Part shown: positions 62,026-64,000 of the stretch, piece by piece | Position numbering within the stretch: position 1 is the first letter of the stretch | Layout of the letters: every line of letters begins with the position of its first letter | NCBI RefSeq assembly: GCF_004770265.1 | Contig: NZ_RQGQ01000004.1 | Span: 124,001-188,000 of the forward strand | From: Leptospira congkakensis | GTDB taxonomy: Bacteria; Spirochaetota; Leptospiria; Leptospirales; Leptospiraceae | Length of the DNA: 64,000 bases | Direction: 5' to 3' | Notes under the pieces: model-generated | What the model was told of the DNA's origin: nothing | Databases searched by the model: none | Seen by the model: only the letters and a program-made list of their open reading frames with translations | Program-made: the position numbers and the translations under genes

Positions 62026-64000
62026 ATGAGAAATTACAATAGTTTTGAATCGATTACGATCCGTTTGGCATCACCCGAGCGGATCAAAGAGTGGTCTTTC
62101 GGGGAAGTCAAAAAACCGGAAACGATCAACTACCGTACCCTAAAACCGGAACGAGATGGTCTTTTCTGTGAAAAAATCTTTGGAACCACAAAGGATTGGG
62201 AATGTTACTGCGGTAAATTCAAATCCATCCGTTACAAGGGAGTGGTTTGTGACAAATGCGGGGTTGAGGTAACTCACTCCAAAGTTCGTCGTGAGAGAAT
62301 GGGTCATATTGAACTTGCGGCTCCAGTGTCGCACATTTGGTATTATCGTTCTGTTCCGTCTCGTATGGGACTCCTTCTGGATATGACCATCAACCAACTC
62401 AAAAGTGTTCTTTACTTTGAGAAGTATGTGATTATAGATCCTGCTGATTCCGGAAGAAGTCGCGGGGAACTTATCGATGAAGATGAATATCATAATTATT
62501 TAGATGAATACGGTGATAAATTTATCGCAGGTATCGGTGGGGACGCCATCAAAGAACTTCTCGCACGTATCGACGTGGATGCAGAAGCTCGTGTGATCCG
62601 CCAAAAGATCCAAGATAAAAACAAAATCTCCGACAAACGTATTTTCAAACGCCTAGAAGTTTTGGAAGCTTTCCGTGATTCTGGAAACCGTCCTGAATGG
62701 ATGGTTTTAGATGTGGTTCCGGTCATCCCACCAGAACTTCGTCCGATGGTGCAACTAGAGGGGGGACGTTTTGCAACTTCCGACCTAAACGATTTATACC
62801 GTCGTGTGATCAATAGAAACAACCGACTCAAACGTCTTCTAGCTTTAAAAGCTCCTGAGATCATCGTAAGAAACGAAAAACGTATGTTACAAGAAGCAGT
62901 AGATGCTCTTTTTGATAACAGCCGTCGCAAACGCACCGTAAAAGGAAAAGGAAATAGACCTTTAAAATCTATCTCCGACATGCTCAAAGGAAAACAAGGC
63001 CGGTTCCGCCAAAACCTACTCGGGAAACGTGTGGATTACTCTGGTCGTTCCGTAATCGTAGTGGGTCCTGAACTCAAATACCACCAAATGGGTCTTCCTA
63101 AAAAAATGGCTTTGGAACTTTTCAAGCCATTCATTATGAAACGCCTAGTGGATTTGGAACTAGCACCAAACATCAAATCTGCGAAGAAAAAAATCGAAGC
63201 AGAAGATAAAGAAGTTTTTGATGTATTGGAAACTGTTGTAAAAGAACACCCAGTTCTACTCAACCGTGCTCCAACTCTTCATAGACTTGGAATCCAAGCA
63301 TTTTTACCTGTTCTTGTAGAAGGAAAGGCAATCAAACTCCATCCACTCGTTTGTCACGCGTTCAACGCCGACTTTGACGGGGACCAAATGGCAATCCACG
63401 TACCGCTTGCTCCAAAAGCGCAGCTCGAAACTTGGATGCTTATGTTATCACCGCATAACATTTTGAATCCTGCCAATGGACAACCGATTTGTGGACCAAC
63501 ACAAGATATCGTTCTTGGAATTTACTACTTAACTTCTGAAGTAAAAGACGCTAAGGGTGAAGGAAAATTTTTCACCGGTCTTGAAGAAGTGATGTATGCG
63601 ATTGAAACGAAAACCGTTGAAATTCGTTCCAAAATCTCTGTTCTACACGAAGGGAAAATCATCGAAACCACACCGGGAAGACTTATCTTCAACCAAGTGA
63701 TGCCAAAAGGGTATGTTTATATCAACAGAACTCTCGGTGATAAAGAAACAAACAAAATCATTGCAGACGTATACGAGAAGTTTGGGCCAGGGATCACTGT
63801 TGTGATGCTTGATGAAATCAAACGACTTGGTTACCGTTACGCAACTGTATTTGCTCCTACTATCTCCATTGATGACATCCGAGTTTCTCCTCAAAAAGAG
63901 GGACTTGTAACAGATGCCAACAAAGAAGTTGAAAAAGCGGATATGGAGTATCGTAAAGGTATCATCACCAACGAAGAACGTCGTAAAAAAGTAATCGAAA
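62026..64000 (+). CDS. rpoC: RNA polymerase beta' subunit (5' part, runs off window)
   Basis: 658 codons are visible from the ATG at 62026 to the window end with no stop. The N-terminal zinc site is CYCGKFKS followed by [33 protein letters not shown] is the switch/lid region, and the catalytic NADFDGD at 447-453 holds the active-site magnesium. [18 protein letters not shown] follows. It is the start of a normal rpoC; the rest lies beyond 64000. Confidence 0.99.
   Translation, partial: MRNYNSFESITIRLASPERIKEWSFGEVKKPETINYRTLKPERDGLFCEKIFGTTKDWECYCGKFKSIRYKGVVCDKCGVEVTHSKVRRERMGHIELAAPVSHIWYYRSVPSRMGLLLDMTINQLKSVLYFEKYVIIDPADSGRSRGELIDEDEYHNYLDEYGDKFIAGIGGDAIKELLARIDVDAEARVIRQKIQDKNKISDKRIFKRLEVLEAFRDSGNRPEWMVLDVVPVIPPELRPMVQLEGGRFATSDLNDLYRRVINRNNRLKRLLALKAPEIIVRNEKRMLQEAVDALFDNSRRKRTVKGKGNRPLKSISDMLKGKQGRFRQNLLGKRVDYSGRSVIVVGPELKYHQMGLPKKMALELFKPFIMKRLVDLELAPNIKSAKKKIEAEDKEVFDVLETVVKEHPVLLNRAPTLHRLGIQAFLPVLVEGKAIKLHPLVCHAFNADFDGDQMAIHVPLAPKAQLETWMLMLSPHNILNPANGQPICGPTQDIVLGIYYLTSEVKDAKGEGKFFTGLEEVMYAIETKTVEIRSKISVLHEGKIIETTPGRLIFNQVMPKGYVYINRTLGDKETNKIIADVYEKFGPGITVVMLDEIKRLGYRYATVFAPTISIDDIRVSPQKEGLVTDANKEVEKADMEYRKGIITNEERRKKVIE

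Overview
The window is one contiguous piece of a low-GC spirochete chromosome, most likely a Leptospira species. The evidence is an EPS-associated MarR-type regulator at the head of a long O-antigen (rfb) locus, a methyltransferase domain of the type named after a Leptospira protein (LIC12133 family), and a spirochete-type RpoB with Asn where E. coli has Ser531. I cannot name the species. A saprophytic-clade Leptospira is a guess. The glycan genes are clearly more AT-rich than the ribosomal/RNA polymerase genes at the right end.

Layout. 1-128 is the 5' end of an acyltransferase-3 gene leaving the window on the minus strand. 129-328 is a divergent regulatory region with two matching inverted repeats. 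329-43605 is a nearly unbroken plus-strand surface-polysaccharide locus: the regulator; dTDP-sugar genes rfbA and rfbB; a GDP-fucose synthase; the O-antigen ABC exporter permease (Wzm); a decayed acyltransferase; a sialic-acid cassette (neuA, neuB, neuC) fused by gene overlaps to a hisF/hisH/N-acetyl-sugar-amidotransferase cassette; a pyruvyltransferase-like protein; a large Cys-motif glycosyltransferase candidate; and the exporter ATPase Wzt. Next come methyltransferases, fdtA/fdtB (3-amino-3,6-dideoxyhexose synthesis), many GT2/GT4/GT8-like glycosyltransferases, an MBOAT/AlgJ-type O-acetylation pair, UDP-galactopyranose mutase, an O-antigen-ligase-like protein, three polyprenyl-phosphate-type GT2 enzymes and several GT-C-like membrane proteins. 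43622-46861 holds two related membrane proteins on the minus strand, and 46967-48436 another acyltransferase.

48487-54895 is mixed housekeeping: an App1-type phosphatase, a UbiD-family decarboxylase, heptose epimerase HldD, an ArsR regulator, an SDR oxidoreductase and a GHKL ATPase. 55110-64000 is the conserved tRNA-Thr, tRNA-Trp, secE, nusG, rplKAJL, rpoBC block, with an attenuator-like hairpin between rplL and rpoB. rpoC runs off the right end.

How it works together (inference): cytoplasmic enzymes make dTDP-Fuc3N or Qui3N, a GDP-6-deoxyhexose, UDP-Galf and CMP-sialic acid, the last possibly amidinated through HisFH-supplied ammonia. Glycosyltransferases assemble the chain on a lipid carrier, Wzm/Wzt exports it, the ligase attaches it to lipid A-core, and O-acetyl and extra sugar groups are added at the membrane. 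The most unusual part is the complete Neisseria-like Neu5Ac pathway coupled to an amidination cassette, placed between the two halves of the exporter and with no recognisable sialyltransferase.
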